Assembly: GCA_016859345.1 (NCBI GenBank)
Contig: CM029126.1
Span: 16,751,527-16,815,526 of the forward strand
Reading direction: 5' to 3'
DNA from: Istiophorus platypterus
Taxonomy: Eukaryota; Chordata; Actinopteri; Istiophoriformes; Istiophoridae
DNA: 64,000 nt
The number at the start of each line of letters is the position of its first letter. Position 1 is the stretch's first letter. This document shows, piece by piece, positions 1 through 13,400 of the stretch. Under the pieces are notes generated by a model. The model did no database searches and was not told where the DNA came from. It was given only the letters and a program-made list of their open reading frames with translations. A program made the translations under genes and the position numbers.

Positions 1-1278
1 ATCCTATCTCTTCACTACAGTACGAAATGATCTTTAGAGGGGAAGATGATACTCTTATTGTAATTTGCTATCTGAAATCTATTTTGACCAGAGGTTTTAT
101 TCCTTTATGGTGCTCGGAGTTCTAAATTGTCAGGTTTTCTTTAATTTGTAAAGATTAATCTTGGTGGATATGATACCTTCTCACTATTAAAACACATATA
201 GAGTTTGTGTATCTGTTACTATTCTGGCAGCTGGAGCTCTCCCAGATCTGTACTCACATCAGGACAAAGAAACCCTCCAGGATAAATGTGCTGGCCCGAA
301 CTGTGTCCTTCACTCTGTATGTGTGAAAAAACTGAAACCTACAGTATCTCTACAGGCCTTCACTAACATGCATACGCGCCGTACACCTGAGAGATATTAA
401 AATCCAGGCCCCTGGTCTAAACAAATCTCTGCATCTCGAGCTTCTTTAAAAAAAGAGCAAAAAACCTTTTCTGAGATCAGCTGTCCCGTCTACATTACGA
501 GAAACTTTTACTTTCTTACACCTTTCTTCTTACCTTTGTCTTCACTTCCTCTCATCTGCCGTCTATACCTCCTGTGATCCAACACCTTTAAACTCCACCT
601 CTCTCTTTTTCCGTATCCATCCATTACGTTTTTCCCTCCTTTCCCTGCTTTCTTTGTATTCCATCATCCACCTTCCCAACCCGATAAGCAGTTCATTCAA
701 ACACACCATCCTCTCATGCACATACGACAACGCACACAGACGACTGGCACCAAGAGACCAATCCAGCATGGAGCTGCTCAATAGGAACATCAATCTAGCA
801 CATCCATCACTGTGGGAGACAGAGAAAGGCAGACACCCTGGAAAAATTCTTTATAGCTCCGATGATGGAGAGAGGGATAAAAGGAGAACGATGGATTGAG
901 GGACAGGAAGGAGGAGAGATGGCTCGAAGCTGGGGAAGATCGCTTTTTTTCACTGGGGGTTTTCTGAAAATGATACTGAAGAAGATGACCGCAACACCGG
1001 ATCTTTCAATATTTAAATAATATCTCATTAGATATGATAGACACAGTAGAGATGGTTATCATGAGCAGCCAGTAATCTCTAAGGTAATAAAAGGGTTACA
1101 GTAGTTTAAATACCTGGCCCATAATCCAATGAGTTGTTTCCATGATGTACTGTGGTGATTTCCCTTTGAAATGCTAAAACCCACGCGCTACTCACTGTTA
1201 TTACTATTTCAAAAACCCCTTTTTGGCTACAGCCCCTGACAATGCCAAATATACAGAGGAAGGGAATTAGAAACTCAC
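1..1278 (-). other. carmil1: carmil1 intron 20 (partial)
   Basis: No exon of the family is visible on either strand. The sequence is unremarkable A/T-rich intron DNA; the short open frames near 560-1030 resemble nothing I know. Confidence 0.7.
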
Positions 1279-1333
1279 CGACTCCTCCTCTTGAATCATA
1301 TGAACCAGGCTGTCCAGCACCGGAGCAAGGTTT
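1279..1333 (-). CDS. carmil1: carmil1 coding exon 20 (last in window)
   Basis: 55 nt, phase 2 to 0, acceptor GACTTAG and donor GTGAGT. It encodes NLAPVLDSLVHMIQEEES. The next expected family block (PLQSL followed by an LRR) is not found between 1 and 1278, so exon 21 lies outside the window. Confidence 0.95.
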
Positions 1334-1924
1334 CTAAGTCAGGTAGACGAGAGACAGGAAGAGAAACTGAGGAAAATTCCGATGATGAAAATGATACTCG
1401 CAGGGAAAACAATGGTTTGAAAAAAAAATTTCACTGTATCTACTATCTACTACAATCATCGACTGAATTTTATTGTTTGATATTTTGGCCCGGTGACAGG
1501 CATGTAGGGGAGTCGTCTCTGTTTATCCGCAACAGACCAAGCCAAGTCGTACTAAGTAACAACCAAACCCATGCACAATCTCCTCCTGTCTTGTATTCTT
1601 ACTTTGACTTGATGTTGTTGAAGTTCTTGCCCAGAGAGAGATGTCTGATGGACCGGTTCTTGGCCAACCACACCAGCAGAGTGGACAGGTCTGAGTCCAG
1701 GCCTGGAGATAGAAAAATAGGTTGAAAATTATACTAAGGTTAACTGATCTCTTCTGATTTTGTTAAGTGGGTTTCAAATGCTTTTACTTAACCAAGAGTT
1801 TTAGTTAGGGTTTAAAGCAATCTCACCGTTGTCAGAGATATCGAGGCTGGAGATGTTTGGGATCTCAGCAATACAACCTTCAAGGATTTGAGAACCTCCT
1901 GACCGTAGCTGTAATCGACACGCA

Positions 1925-1980
<56 letters not shown>

Positions 1981-4900
1981 TCAGACACGATACAAAATTG
2001 CCTGTCTCGCTATAAGTAACCACTTCCTCAACTGCTTACTGCTCTACTGTTTGAGAAAGAGAAACTCCGAACACTGTGACTACAAAGTAGATGCATAGAA
2101 GAGGTCAGTGCTTCTAGGGAAGCTTCTACTGTGCAAAGTCAACAATTGTGCATCAAGGATCTATGAACCTGTGTGCGCTTTTGAGGAAAATGACGCAGAT
2201 GCTTTCAGACTAAAAGATACACAAGATTCTTTGGGTGAAACATGCAAGTAAAAATGGAATCATATGGAACAGACTTGCAGTATGATGTATAAAGTAATTA
2301 ACATGGTAATAGCAAAATATACTATAAAATAACAACACAGATCATCCATAACAGCTGCATCTGGATGGTGTTTGGAGTTTTAATCATTTCATTTCTTGTG
2401 AAATGGACAATATGGAGCCCAAGAAGAAGAATAAGATCATCGGAAAATAAACTATCTACTAAAAACAGTAAAAAAACAAAAACACAAGGAAGAATAAAAG
2501 GTTAATTATTAACACTGAGTACACTGGTACTTACACAATGGCCAAGCTTACAGAGGCATTAGGGGGAGAGAACAGCATGTCAGAGGCAAGCCAACAATTA
2601 CTAACAACAAAACACACAGATGCTTAATGATCATAATGCTGTTCAAACACACAACGGAGGCACACACAATTGCACCAGCACACTCAAAAGGAAACCATAC
2701 ACAGTCCTTAAACACTCTGTCATCCCATTCAAAGCACAGTTTTGGGCTGCTTACACCAAGCGGTTCATTAAGGCTTCGAAAGAGGACGGAACACATCATT
2801 TCCCCTGCAGCTTCAGTTTGGGAAGATTTCTAAGGGAATCTGGAGCTGTGTGTCCTGTGTAATTTGTATTCATGTGTTATCTTGAGCAATTCATCTGAAT
2901 CTGCATCAAGCTGTCTATCAGTTTGACCAAGTATGAAGATGAGGAGATGGTGTGTGAGTGTCTGTGAGAGTTGTGATGAAACCATTAGAGATGGAAGCTG
3001 AACAACGCCCATCCCCTCTGTTCATCTCTCCCCCTCTGCCCCTGCCTATTGTCTGCCAAGTATTCCATTATACAGCCTCTTAACAGTGTCACTGACCTGC
3101 CAAATGGTTTTGAAGTTGATCCTAAAAAGCTGACTGCATTGGATGAGTATTACCTCCAAACTATTAAAAAACACACTTACCAAACCTGCTGCAAAAATGC
3201 TACTAATACTAGAAACAGGAATGATGAAGGAATAAAAATTAAAAAAACAAAAAACAAAAACAGCACTGCCCTAAAATCCACTGGATATAGACTTATTACT
3301 TGCTCCAGACAGCTTTAACTGTATTTTGCAGAGTTGTGCCTCAACTGCGCTGCCTAATTACTGAACAGGTTTGCATGCATTATCATCAGCAGCACTGTAT
3401 TTCGAATCTAAATGCACATCACCACCCACCTCCTTAATAGTGAAGCCACGATGATCGTTCACGAGCCAGGTACATATGTACACATTGTAGGATATCTTGA
3501 CTTTTAAGAAAATTACTTATGAGGGAAAATGTGTTGCAGTGTATCTCTACAGGTCTCACCTCACAGCAGCTGACGTCTAGAGACACATCCTTCAGGTTTG
3601 GGTTACTGGCCAGGCCAAGCAGGAGCGCTCTACAACAATATCAATACAGACAGTTGAAACAAAAAAAAAGGATAAAAAGTCTATTTGTTATAATATCCAG
3701 GCTCCAAAAAATAATAAATAGCACTTTTAGTTAAAAAAAAAACAAAATAAAAAAAAAACAAACAACAAAAACACAACAAACTGCAGTGCCCCAGTTAGTA
3801 ATAGTAATGAGCTGTAGCAGCTGTTCTCTAATGCAGTCAGTTGTGATACAGTATTGGATGACAAGTAAAGTTTATTTTAACTTTACCTTTAACAGCTCTA
3901 AATGGTAACAAACGTAGTTAAGTAAGATTAGGAAGAGGAAAAAGCGTTCAGTCGGAGAGAACGCGGGGCAGAGGCAGCTGTTCCTCAGATACATTAAATG
4001 TGAATGAATCGCTGTCTCACTTCAGGGCCTCTGGCGGCAGCTTGGTTCCCGACACATTGATGGAGCTGAGAGACATGGCACTGCTGAAGAAGTGCTTGAA
4101 TGAAGGAGGCACCTCTTTACCTTTCCTAAAGAAAGAAAGGAGTAGAAAATAAAATAATGCCAGATGGACACATCGATGACAAACTTTACAGGCAATTTCA
4201 AAGCTTTTTTGATCCAATACCATATAAAGCTCAATAATGAAGTTCCTTTAGCTGACCTTAGATTCAGGCCAACATTAAGATTTTAGTATTTTTGCTGTGC
4301 CTAAAAGCCTGACCCAGTTTAGGTTTTATCTAAAGAAACTGTTTTAATTCCTCTGAAGGATACATAGGGAATTTTCAGAAAGGTAAAATCACTTAAAGCC
4401 CCAGATATATAGTAACCCTCTGTGCATGCTCATTTGTTCAACCCCTCCACACCCTCCATTTCTTTTTACCCCCATCTATACAATAGTCATGTCCTACCCC
4501 CCCCTTTTCTCTGCCCCCACCCCATCCCCACTCAAAACTCCTGAGAGAGACACTGTAAAGAGAGATAATAACCCTCCCATCGGTTACACACACGCATCTA
4601 TGCACACTGAAATTTAAACAAACTATAAACTCAACACAAACGCACGTACAGATATGTCATTCTATACTTCATGTTGCCAATAATAACATGTTTTCACCAG
4701 GAGGTGTCACACACCAACATACAGACTGAATTTATGACTAAAAGTGTCACCACTGCTCAGATCTGAATTTGAGGGCAAAAGGAAACTTGGTGAAATTTCT
4801 ACATTAAGTCGGCATATACAAGCATAGATAGGATTTGATGGACTGCTGTATTTATTTTACGCACTGTCAATTACTCTGATGAGTTATGGACAAAAGCCCA

Positions 4901-7380
4901 TCACCTATCACTCAATTGATGGATGACAATGTACAAGAGATACCTGACAAATTTCACATTAAAACAGCTTTGCAATGCAACTTATACAGATAGTACAGGT
5001 CCTGATTTCAAAAGGAGATGCAGGTGGAAGTTGTGGATAGCCACAGATGCAATTTCAACTGTGATGAAGAAATTGTTTTCTTGCTCAAAATGAAGGTTTA
5101 GGAATGAGTGGACAGTTTAGTTGGGCATTTTTTGATTCCACTGAGGTGGCTAGTGCTGTCATTTCTAAAATCTCTTCACTATTATATACACTATTACAAC
5201 AGCAGCCATACTTCTGTACCTGATTAACCAATTCTTACTGTAAAATCTTACTGTGATTGCCTTGCCTATAGTTATATTACACAGGGTTTTTTTTAATTCA
5301 TTCATAAACCTTTTTTTTTAAATTAATTTATTGTTAATCAGTAATTCTCTATTGTGTAACTGTCTACCATCACCTGAAACATGGGCAGTACCTCCAGTGG
5401 TATTCAGGAAATCGTTAAAATGTACTCTTGATCAATAAATCTCATAAGGAAGAGGCTACAATTGAATAACAAATGAATTTGCCTCCTCATCAGGTAGCAA
5501 TAAGTAAAACTGAGATGGGTTCTCACCTGTGAGGGAAGACACTCTTTGACACATTGAGAACAGAGAGATGTTGGACAGAGCCTCGCAGCAGAGCAGAGCA
5601 AACCTGGAATACGTATGAAATATGTCACTATAACATCTAAACTGTAGAAACTTACTCAAGTATCGTTTTGGTTTTTCAGTTTCATTTCATTTGAAATTTT
5701 TATTTTTAAAGGGGATTTATTACCAATGCCTTCTTTTTTTTAACTTTTTGGTAGCACCCTCTAACCCTGTTGTGTATTTATAGTGTGCAACTGTATTTAT
5801 ATCTGGCTCCAAACAAGAGGGACAGAAAACGATTTAGGAATTAATCAATATCTTCTGTGACAGGCTGACAGCTGGCTACATCTCAGACTAATCAATAGGT
5901 TGTATTTGGCTCTCAGACCCACATCAATATATCACAGACAGTATTCAGACCATTTCACAAGCACACAGATTAAACACAGATTGAGTGGGTGTAAAAAACA
6001 TTCCCTGCAACACAATTGTAAATGCATAGCACTTATCTTACAATGCTGTGTAGTGAGATTTAGCTAACTGCAAAATGTTTGTTAATGGAAAAAGAAATCT
6101 TTGTTTTTGTGGGGTCTTGCTATTATCTACTGTATCTCTTTTCTCATTCATTCCTCTGAGCAGCAGGTAGGGTGTCATATCAGCCCGCTTCGTGACTCAC
6201 CTGGTCCAATGAGCAGTCGGTGTTGGAGAGGTCAAGGGTTGCCAGGCTGTTGGGCTGACCAAGGAAGTGGCAGAAATGCTAGAATAAGGGCATAAAACAG
6301 AACACAGCACACAACGTTACAAAGAACAATGTTAAAATTCACCTGTAAAGTATCTTAAAGGGACTGATGTGTTATCGACCTTAGTGAGAAAGCATTTCTA
6401 ATGCACTTATCCTCTCTTTAATCGTCCATCTTCAGTCATAATTTTCCTGCCTCTCCATCATCTCTCATTTCCCGCATCATACATCTTGCACATACATCAC
6501 CATATCTCTCCCATCAGTTTTTGGTTGCTGATCATAAAGTATATTTGAGATTTAGTTATTCAGTCAAGTGAAAATACAATAATATTGGCCTTAAATTTCT
6601 TGTGTTAGAAATACCAATCCATTCATATTCTAAACTGGCTCATTCCATAGAGTGGAGTACAATATAAATAGCTAATAAATATGACGCTAGTTTCAGTCCC
6701 CCGTTAGTGTAGCTTAGCATAAAAAATGGAAACAGCTAGCCTAACTTTGTCAGTCTACCAGCACCTCTAAAGTTAACTCCTCTACTTAGTGAGCTGTGGA
6801 GGATGGCTGTTTTCACTTGCGTCCAGCTCCTGTGCAACATGTAAGCCAGATCATATTCATGAAACGGTCATGAGATTGGTATCAGTCTCCTGGTATCAGC
6901 ATGACTCCCAAAATGTCAAACTATTCCTTTAAATCCAAATCATACTTTCTGTCACTGCAGGATTTTGTTCAACATGATGATTTGTTTCTGTAAGACTGGA
7001 TTCAGATTTTCAACCTAACAATAAAGAATTTCTCTCACATCTCTGCATCTTTGCTCTGAACAGGTGTCGAATGTTCCCAGTTGATGCTCTCCTACAGAGT
7101 GACTTGCTAACTGATTTATAATGGTCCAAAAAGGCCTCCACATAACTGCAGCAATGACCTGTTTCAATCAATTTAGTGTTATTGATAGCAGCTCTAAGAT
7201 GGATTAGAACCTGTGCTTGTTTGTGTGTATATACCTGCATGTCGTCTCCTCGGAGGATATTCCCTGAGAGGTCCAGATGGACCAGGCTGCTGGGGATGGA
7301 CGGGTTGGCACTCAGTGACTGGCAAAGGCTGTTCACCCCTAAAAAACACGGCAACACACAATCATCCACATGCACACACC

Positions 7381-7471
<91 letters not shown>

Positions 7472-10400
7472 ACACACACAGTTTTAGCATTATCTTAAAC
7501 TTCAAAACTCCCCTTGATGTTTTGAAAGCATACTGAAGGAAATAGCAGAGGAAATGATAAGTGGATGAAGACAGGAAAGAACACGATCAGACTAAAGAGT
7601 CAATGCATGGAAAGTGAGTAGGCCTTCTCATGGTTGTGTAAATGTCATGCTATGCCTCTGTCTGTGTCACGCTATGTTGAGGATGAGCCATGTCCTCTTT
7701 TTAAAAAATTATGACGATAAAGTAAATAAAAGCATGATTCTGTAATTAACACTTGTCTAAAATCAAGCTCCAAACAACTTCATATGAGCTGCAACACTTG
7801 AGCATTTATTTGAGAGGGAGAAATGCATATGTATGGATGTCTCTCAATGCATAGATTTTGACACTATTTTGACGTACAGTTGATATACTGTGCACAGTAA
7901 AACTGACCTGTGTCTGACCTGTGACTGACAAACTGAAATTACATTTGTCCTGCCAGTATATCAAGATGTGACTATCAAGTGACTGAGTCAACCCATAGAC
8001 ACAGATGAAGAGCGTTGAAAAAGAATCAAACAGGAAATAAGATAATTTAACAGAGGATAATTTGTTGTATTCAAGATTAGATGCAAGGGATTCAACAAGC
8101 ACAAGTTAGTTCAGTTGAGATCTAATGATGTATCAGCTGATTTACATATTACATAAAAAAACAGTGGTAAAAAATGTGTTCAATCCTCTACTTGTGTTCT
8201 GTGCATCGGGAGCTTTAAATAACGATCATACCTTTAGTGAGATGAACAGGGCTCAGTTTAAGCAGCGCTAAGCCAACTCTTTCACTAACACTACACTGCG
8301 GAATATGATAGCTCTTTATTGATTGCCTAAGAGCAGAGAATGTTTACACTGGGCCCCTACAGATGGTTCCTTTTGGACCCTCCATTTGCTTTGGTTGAAA
8401 TTTTACCTGCAACTGACTGTTGACACCAGCCACAGTTAATCTAAAAATTATCCATTGCAGTTTTAATTTGCAGAAAAAGCCTCTGCATAATCAGCCCTTT
8501 CAAAACATTTCATTAAAAGGCCATCACTGCAACATTTATGCAAATGAAAACATGCATATTGTTTACTGATTGTCTTTGTACACTCACACATTACAAATAC
8601 ATCCTTTTCATTCTTTCTCCCTCTCACTCAGTGAGAGAGGACAGTAATAGTGCAATGATTATCTAAGGGGTAGATGCGATTAGATTAGTTAAATTTGTGA
8701 TTGCATTAGATCAGAGGGGAGCATGTAAACAGATAAGCCAGCTGATAACAAAATAGTATGTCTATTATATTCTAAATAGAATCAACAGAATTTATCTTAA
8801 ATATTCCATTTTCTAGCTTTAGCAGCTTTATATACAGGGGAAGACAACACATACCTTTGGGAGATAGTGAGGTTTTGGAGAAGTTTAAATGCTTTAGCCC
8901 CATACGTAGTTTGGCAAACTGAGCACCCAGGGAGGAGATACCTACAGCAAGAGAGGGAAAACAAAGAGAGACACTCATTTCTCTCCTTTCAGGCTACTGT
9001 AGCTTTTTTCACAGCCTAAGTGACAGTAGCGACATTTCACCTCTAAATTCAAAGCCACTTTGCACCTTTATTCAGGTGTTGCCTTCTCATCCCACGTTAC
9101 TTCTACATTAATATCTACCTTCACTTTCATAGAGGTTGCCTGCTTTCTCAGTGTTTTTCTCATAGCATATATTCCACGCTGACAAACCCTGCTTAAAATC
9201 AAAAGACAATAATACATGCAGCTCTCGGAGGGAATCGACAAATATAAAAAGAGGCTTGTTTTGTTCCAATTTAGTATCTATAGTAACTCATCAGTCACAG
9301 TGACTAGCCAAACAAAACACTTCATTCAATATAAAAACCTAAAAATACATATGTATCAATGTCTATCAAGGCAAGTGACATATAATTAAAATGGCAGAAA
9401 ATATGGGGAAAAATCATGATAGATTTTATGAGAACAAATAGATGGATTTAGGGATAGAGGGATGGCCTTTTGATAAAGGTCATAAAATATTACAATTATT
9501 TACACTGTAAAAGGGAGCCTAATCACACACACAAACACACCGTTTATTGCCTCTTAGTAGTCAAGCTTTACCTCTACTTCCCTTTTACATTAAAATATTT
9601 ACAGTACTGTACCCACTGGAAAACACTAAAGAACGTAGTATAGCTGTAGTGAATAGAGTAGAAAACAGCTGTTTAGAAAACAGTACAGAAGAGAGTCTAA
9701 CAGACCAGAGAGAAGAACATTAGACTAGATTAGGGCGGATATCATACCTCGGTCCTCCAGTGGGTTGTTGGCAAGATTAATGGTGGTGAGTCCTGAGCTG
9801 GGGTTGTGGGCCAGGGCAGCAGCTAGCTTCTGCGCAAAATCACTGTTGAGTGTGAAAGAGTTTATCCATTATCTGTTTATGACCAATGTACTGTACCTCT
9901 CAAAATGCTTTGGTGACACAAGTATCCTTACACAAAAGCAGGCTGAACAGTGATGGAATAAAATGCTGCGTTGCAATAGCCTGATTCTTTGTGTATTTTG
10001 CAAAGGTAGCTACAAATGTGTTTTGCAATACTAAAATGTTACTGAACAGCTAAATCAACAGAAACAGCATTAATGAGCCAGCAAGTTGGCACTGAACTGA
10101 ATAACAAAACTCGACCTGAACGTGTACTACAGAACTCTCTCCTTCACAGAGCTTCTCTATGAGATCCTTATAGTGAGGCTCATTGATTGATATTGAGTAA
10201 AGTCAATAACCCTCTGCTAGGTTGTTGCAGTTGTTTAGGTCATTATACGTAAGACGACTTTTATCTTTTCAACTTCATAATACTTTTAAAATCTGAACAT
10301 TGTCATCTTGAAAACAGTAGATATTTTAGTGTATAGTTTGGCAGTTTATTTCAAAATTTCACAATTTAATATTCCATTTCCAGAAATTAGGATACTTGGG

Positions 10401-13400
10401 ATAGACTGAATGATACAACTTTAAGTTGCTAGAATGGGTTATTATCCAAAAAGCCAGGATCCTACATTTCCCATAATGCAAGGTATTGCCTACCATTGAA
10501 CCCTTCCTGACTGACAGGTTTTACTTTGACATGTGCAATCACTGAAGTGATCGTTATCTTACGTTTTGAGACCTGCGTTGTCCAGGACCAACTCTTCCAG
10601 TCGACTGGATCGAGACACCACTCGGAGGATCTGGTCACATACATCTGCAGACTGATGACATGCATGCACACAAGCGAAACAGATGTCAGTTAAAAATTTT
10701 GTTATACATACTGTATATGTGTATATAATACACACACACACACACACACACAGACATTGAGAAAAGACACCTGAATTTACTGCAGTTTTTGGGTTAGTGC
10801 TCTATAAAACAGTAGATAGTATGAGTGATATGAAAGGTGATAAAGTCTCACACTCACAGCAGCAAAGTAATGCGCTTATCTGATCGATCCATTTAGTGCT
10901 TTTGCTCTTCGCTTTTAATCAAAAGTATAAAAAAAGATACTAATGAAACGAACCAACTCTGAGGCTTAAATGCTATTTAAACAAGAACATCAAAGCTTGT
11001 ACTGAAAAATTCAAGGTCGTACGAATAACACAGAAACTTACTTTTGAGACACATGATTTCCCGTAAGTGTTCCTGTGCAAAATGCAGGTAAACCTCTCCA
11101 GAAAGCTGTTCATTTATGCTAATTAAAGTTGTACTGTAGAATAAAAAAAAAAGCATACTAGGAAATTCTCTCTCTTCCACTTGGAGACCATTTATGCTTG
11201 ATAGGGAGAGACCAGTGAGAACAGACTTTGGAGGCTTAAGAGGGAGAGAGTTGTCTCACTTCTGTGGTCTCAGCACCACAAGAGATGAGATTCAAGGGAG
11301 CAAAAGCACTCATATTTAGACAAAAATTAAAAATTCAACACTTGGATGTCCATGCCCTTCCCAGATGTTCACTGACCCAGTTCAGTGTGCTGTGTCATAC
11401 TCAAACTTGAGCACACCCACACATTCAGTTTTTCCTACAGTGCTACAGTAAAGCTCTAATTATCTGTACCAACTCACAACACAAACATTTTCCATCATAA
11501 TAAAAGACCTTTACTGGATCTTTGTATTGTTGTTATTCTTTGTGATTGAAATTCCTGCTCTAAGGGGCTTTTTCTCTCAGCTAGCTGCCTCTGTGTGGCC
11601 AAAACACTGCCAACATTGTGCCAGACTGTTATCTACAGGGAAGGAAAGAGAAAGCGGGGAGGGGGGGGCAAGAGAGGGAGAGAGAGAGAGAGATAGAAGA
11701 AAGGGACTGTTGTTCACAAGTTTACTCTATGAAACTGTGAGTATTACAGAAGAGGAATAAGAATGATGGAGGGCAGTGAGGGGCAAGATAATACACAACA
11801 AGGAGATATGAGGGTAGTGAGGGATGAAATAGAGAAAAAGAGGAGAGAGAGCAGTCGTTTGTAGCCTTGAAGGGAGGCAGAGAGGATACAAAGACACCTG
11901 TATTTTCCACAAGAATCTCAACAAAACTGCTGGGTGACACCGTCAGTGTGTGTATTGCATAATTTACAACTCATTAGATAACAGCCTTGTCATGCCATGC
12001 TGCTCTGACCATAAGTCCTGCTGAAATATCACCCACTTTTACAAAGACACACACATTCACACATGCAAATGCTGTTTGATTATGTGGCAATCAGAAGGCA
12101 AGTACTCTTATCATTGACGTCCTCTCCCTTTCCTCCTTTCTCATTTACACTGCAAGTATCTTGATTGCACCACAAGACAAACAGCCTGATTAAACTAAAT
12201 CCTCACTGTGATAGTTGGCTGTGGCTGTGTGTTTGTGTGTCGTATTATCCACTCCACTGCACTGAGATATTCCTTATCTGTTTGTAGAGATTGTTTGGCT
12301 GTAATTTAAGCCTGAGGCTTGTGTATTTAATGTTTCACATCTCCTTCTCTCTCAGCTTTTCTTCCTTTCTTTCTTTTTTATGATCCACAAACACGTGTTT
12401 TAAAGATATTCCTAGTGCAACTGAATGGTTCATCAGCACAGATACAATGGTTCAGGGTTATGGGCCATGTTGCCATTAAGTTGAACTTTTGCATGTCAAG
12501 AGATTTGGCAGGAACATGAACTGACTTACTGCTGGTTGATGAGAGTAAAAACTGGTTTCCCAAAAACGTTAGTTCCTCTCCTGTCTGTCTCCCACTCTGC
12601 CTACTGTCTTTGCAAATACCTTCTGACTCATTTCCTTATTCTTCTGAGATTTCTCCCTCTCGCTCTTTCGACTGACCTTTACACTGACCTTTATCTTTTT
12701 GTCTCACTGCTCTGCTTGCTACTTTCTCTTTTTACACTCTTTTTTTGAACTTGTTATTGTTCCTGCTGGCGCAGTATTAAAAACAGTTTGAAATTTTGCT
12801 CCAGAGCAAATCCATGCCTTATTTCTTCAGTTTTGCCATTATCATCAGGAAAATACACTCACATAGGGTAAAAAGAACAAAAAAAGACTTGGATGCACTA
12901 TACACTAACAAAATATGCACTTAAACCCACAAGAGCTGCCTCAAACACAAATCAAATGCTGTCCAAACACAAGAAATGGTATATGTGGCTAACATCACCA
13001 CAATACACCTATCAGAAAAAACATCCACTCAACCTTTCTAAAAAAACAACACACACAAAAAAAAACAACCCTATGGATCCATCATAATACACACTAATCC
13101 GAGATAGAAAAGACACGTTAGACACACACTGCACATATGCTTGCATGAGCCTCTGCAGCGAAATATGCACAGGGCATGGAGCAGGGCAGGATTTTAAAAT
13201 TCAATTCAAAAAGAATTGTCTGTGACGGAGGCACGAGATAATTGTTTGGACTGAGGAAGCTGTGTGTGGTAATTGGTGAGACTGAGCGAAGCCTCAGGAC
13301 AGTGAGTTAGTAATGGAGTGCTGGGGCGGGGGGCAAAAGCCTGAGACACTAGATTGGATTAAGAGTGTTATCACGCAAGAACATTGGACGGATCCTCAGT

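Noticed and set aside
6355..6363. TTAAAGGGA as the left end of the repeat ending at 6932
   Set aside because: The sequence after it does not match the family's left arm; recognisable similarity starts only near 6694.
7010..7536. ORFs of up to 155 codons on both strands
   Set aside because: They consist of carmil1 exon 13 in its true or shadow frame, fused to GT/AT repeat translations.
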